NCBI RefSeq assembly: GCF_002196705.1 | Contig: NZ_NADJ01000040.1 | Coordinates: 124,001-188,000 of the forward strand | Direction of reading: 5' to 3' | Origin: Desulfosporosinus sp. FKB | GTDB lineage: Bacteria; Bacillota; Desulfitobacteriia; Desulfitobacteriales; Desulfitobacteriaceae | DNA length: 64,000 bases | Part shown: positions 63,256-64,000 of the stretch, one piece after another | Layout of the letters: the number at the start of each line of letters is the position of its first letter | How positions within the stretch are numbered: position 1 is the stretch's first letter | Position numbers and translations under genes: made by a program | Notes under the pieces: generated by a model | The model's input: only the letters and a program-made list of their open reading frames with translations | Databases searched by the model: none | What the model was told of the DNA's origin: nothing

Positions 63256-63456
63256 TCACTCCTCAATCATTGGAAACTGTTTACAATTGTGTCGAAACTC
63301 AATGATACGTTCAATCAGAACCTTGATACTCTCAGATACCACGTATTTATTTCCACCCGTCAACGTAATAACCGTATCCGGAGTTTCTTCCATCGTTTCT
63401 ATCATGTCGCAATTTAAGGCAAAGACTTTGCCGTTTAAGCGCGTGACATAAATCAT
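63256..63456 (-). CDS. flbD: FlbD, small flagellar protein
   Basis: The 66-residue product (MIYVTRLNGKVFALNCDMIE, then TPDTVITLTGGNKYVVSESI) matches the clostridial FlbD family, small cytoplasmic proteins always found in flagellar operons. The function is not established. It lies between fliJ (15-base gap) and fliL (overlap). In most clostridia it follows flgE and precedes motA; here flgD, flgE, motA and motB are absent from the neighbourhood. Confidence 0.9.
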   Translation of the reverse strand: MIYVTRLNGKVFALNCDMIETMEETPDTVITLTGGNKYVVSESIKVLIERIIEFRHNCKQFPMIEE

Positions 63457-63471
63457 AGCTTCATCCTTCCG

Positions 63472-63927
63472 TTAGCACTGTAGAGAATGCTTTCTCTGCT
63501 GCCAGTGCAGAATCTGGCCTGTTTCATCGAGGATTTTTTGTTCCTTAAGTAATTCGTTCTGTAGAAATGCCTTAAGTTGTTTCTCTTTCAGGCGCCGGAA
63601 TTTCTCTGCTTCTCGATGCGCCTCGATCAAAATAAGTCGTGTCTTCTCCACAATCTCTTCTTGTTCTAATTTCTCTGCTTCTCGGTTTTTAAGCCGACGT
63701 CGCTGTTCAAAAACGAAGTTCTGCCAAATAGCTAAATCTTCCGGTGAGTGCATTCCTGCACTCCTCTGACCCTCTAAAGCATTATTAAAGATGTCTCGCT
63801 GAGCTGCCAAGGCATCGACACAGGTTTGCCAGCGCTGCATCTCTTGCGCAAACTCCCGCTTAGCCATGTCTAGAAGTTGATCGGCAAGGCGTTGACTTGC
63901 CTCAAAACGAAAATGGAATCGGGCCAC
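63472..63927 (-). CDS. fliJ: FliJ, flagellar export chaperone
   Basis: FliJ is a coiled-coil protein that links the FliI ATPase to the export gate. The product of about 151 residues starts FHFRFEASQRLADQLLDMAK (after VAR) and is a nearly continuous antiparallel coiled coil rich in Glu, Gln, Arg and Leu. I prefer the GTG at 63927 since family members start just before the FxFR motif; the open frame reaches 63966. The last bases of the window (63967-64000) probably hold the end of fliI by gene order, but are too short to identify. Confidence 0.85.
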   Translation of the reverse strand: MARFHFRFEASQRLADQLLDMAKREFAQEMQRWQTCVDALAAQRDIFNNALEGQRSAGMHSPEDLAIWQNFVFEQRRRLKNREAEKLEQEEIVEKTRLILIEAHREAEKFRRLKEKQLKAFLQNELLKEQKILDETGQILHWQQRKHSLQC

Positions 63928-64000
63928 TTCCTTCACCCTTTCAGCCAATGTTTTGCCAATAATCACCTTCTCTTAGGCTTCAAAGCTCTTAATCTTGGGC

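Noticed and set aside
1-64000. CRISPR array, prophage, tRNA or rRNA genes
   Set aside because: No regularly spaced repeats, phage structural genes, cloverleaf-like sequences or rRNA segments were recognised on either strand.

Overview
The window is a chromosomal segment of an anaerobic, motile, endospore-forming member of the Firmicutes. Gene content and order best fit the Peptococcaceae/Desulfitobacteriaceae (Desulfosporosinus- or Desulfitobacterium-like); this placement is inference. Supporting evidence is the mraZ-rsmH-ftsL-pbp-murE-murF-mraY-murD-ftsW-murG cluster, a MurE with the DNPR motif of meso-diaminopimelate-adding enzymes, a Bacillus-type flagellar set with FliY, CheC, CheD and FlhF/FlhG, a peroxide-sensing Fur-family repressor (PerR), bacillithiol genes, selenocysteine genes and molybdenum-cofactor genes. 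Nearly every gene is on the minus strand, so transcription runs from high to low coordinates.

Region 1 (1-11131) is the division and cell-wall (dcw) cluster, read from mraZ down to murG, which is cut by the window edge. Upstream of mraZ are three TGGG repeats at an exact 10-base period, the expected operator of MraZ. Region 2 (11336-31605) holds housekeeping and accessory genes: lpdA, a Met/Gly/Cys-rich LysM protein that may be a spore-coat component, a DUF1858 redox protein, a MetE/UroD-like enzyme, a membrane-anchored GH2-like protein, perR with a palindrome in its promoter, a 56-residue ferredoxin, a MoxR/CoxE pair, bshA, a YlbF-family protein, two unrecognised proteins, a PHP phosphatase, a TldD/TldE pair, an acetyltransferase, a Na/Pi transporter (the main plus-strand gene), and mobB-moeA. 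Region 3 (31606-43801) has a FapA-like protein, an LCP ligase, bshC, selD, selA, a Gin-like zinc protein, mecA, a small membrane protein, a secreted Big_5 protein and a lytic transglycosylase. selD is itself a selenoprotein: an in-frame UGA at 38009-38011 must be read through to give the full protein.

Region 4 (43845-64000) is a long flagellar/chemotaxis locus read fliJ-flbD-fliL-fliM-fliY-cheY-fliO-fliP-fliQ-fliR-flhB-flhA-flhF-flhG-pilZ-cheC-cheD-orf-fliA-fliK-flgD-flgE-like-flgG-like-flgB-flgG-like-cheW. Compared with the usual clostridial order, the fliK-flgD-flgE block lies behind fliA rather than between fliJ and flbD, and motA/motB are absent from the usual place.

A family of short dispersed elements with IS200/IS605-like hairpin ends occurs at four intergenic sites (13997, 29743, 35231, 38170). 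A second repeat type with a GGACGGTCC core occurs at 2999 and 31704. No rRNA, tRNA, CRISPR array, intact transposase or prophage was recognised, and no clear new multi-gene system. The least explained items are the GH2-like membrane protein, the 233-residue orphan at 22969, the repeat family, and the LysM protein with its upstream motifs.
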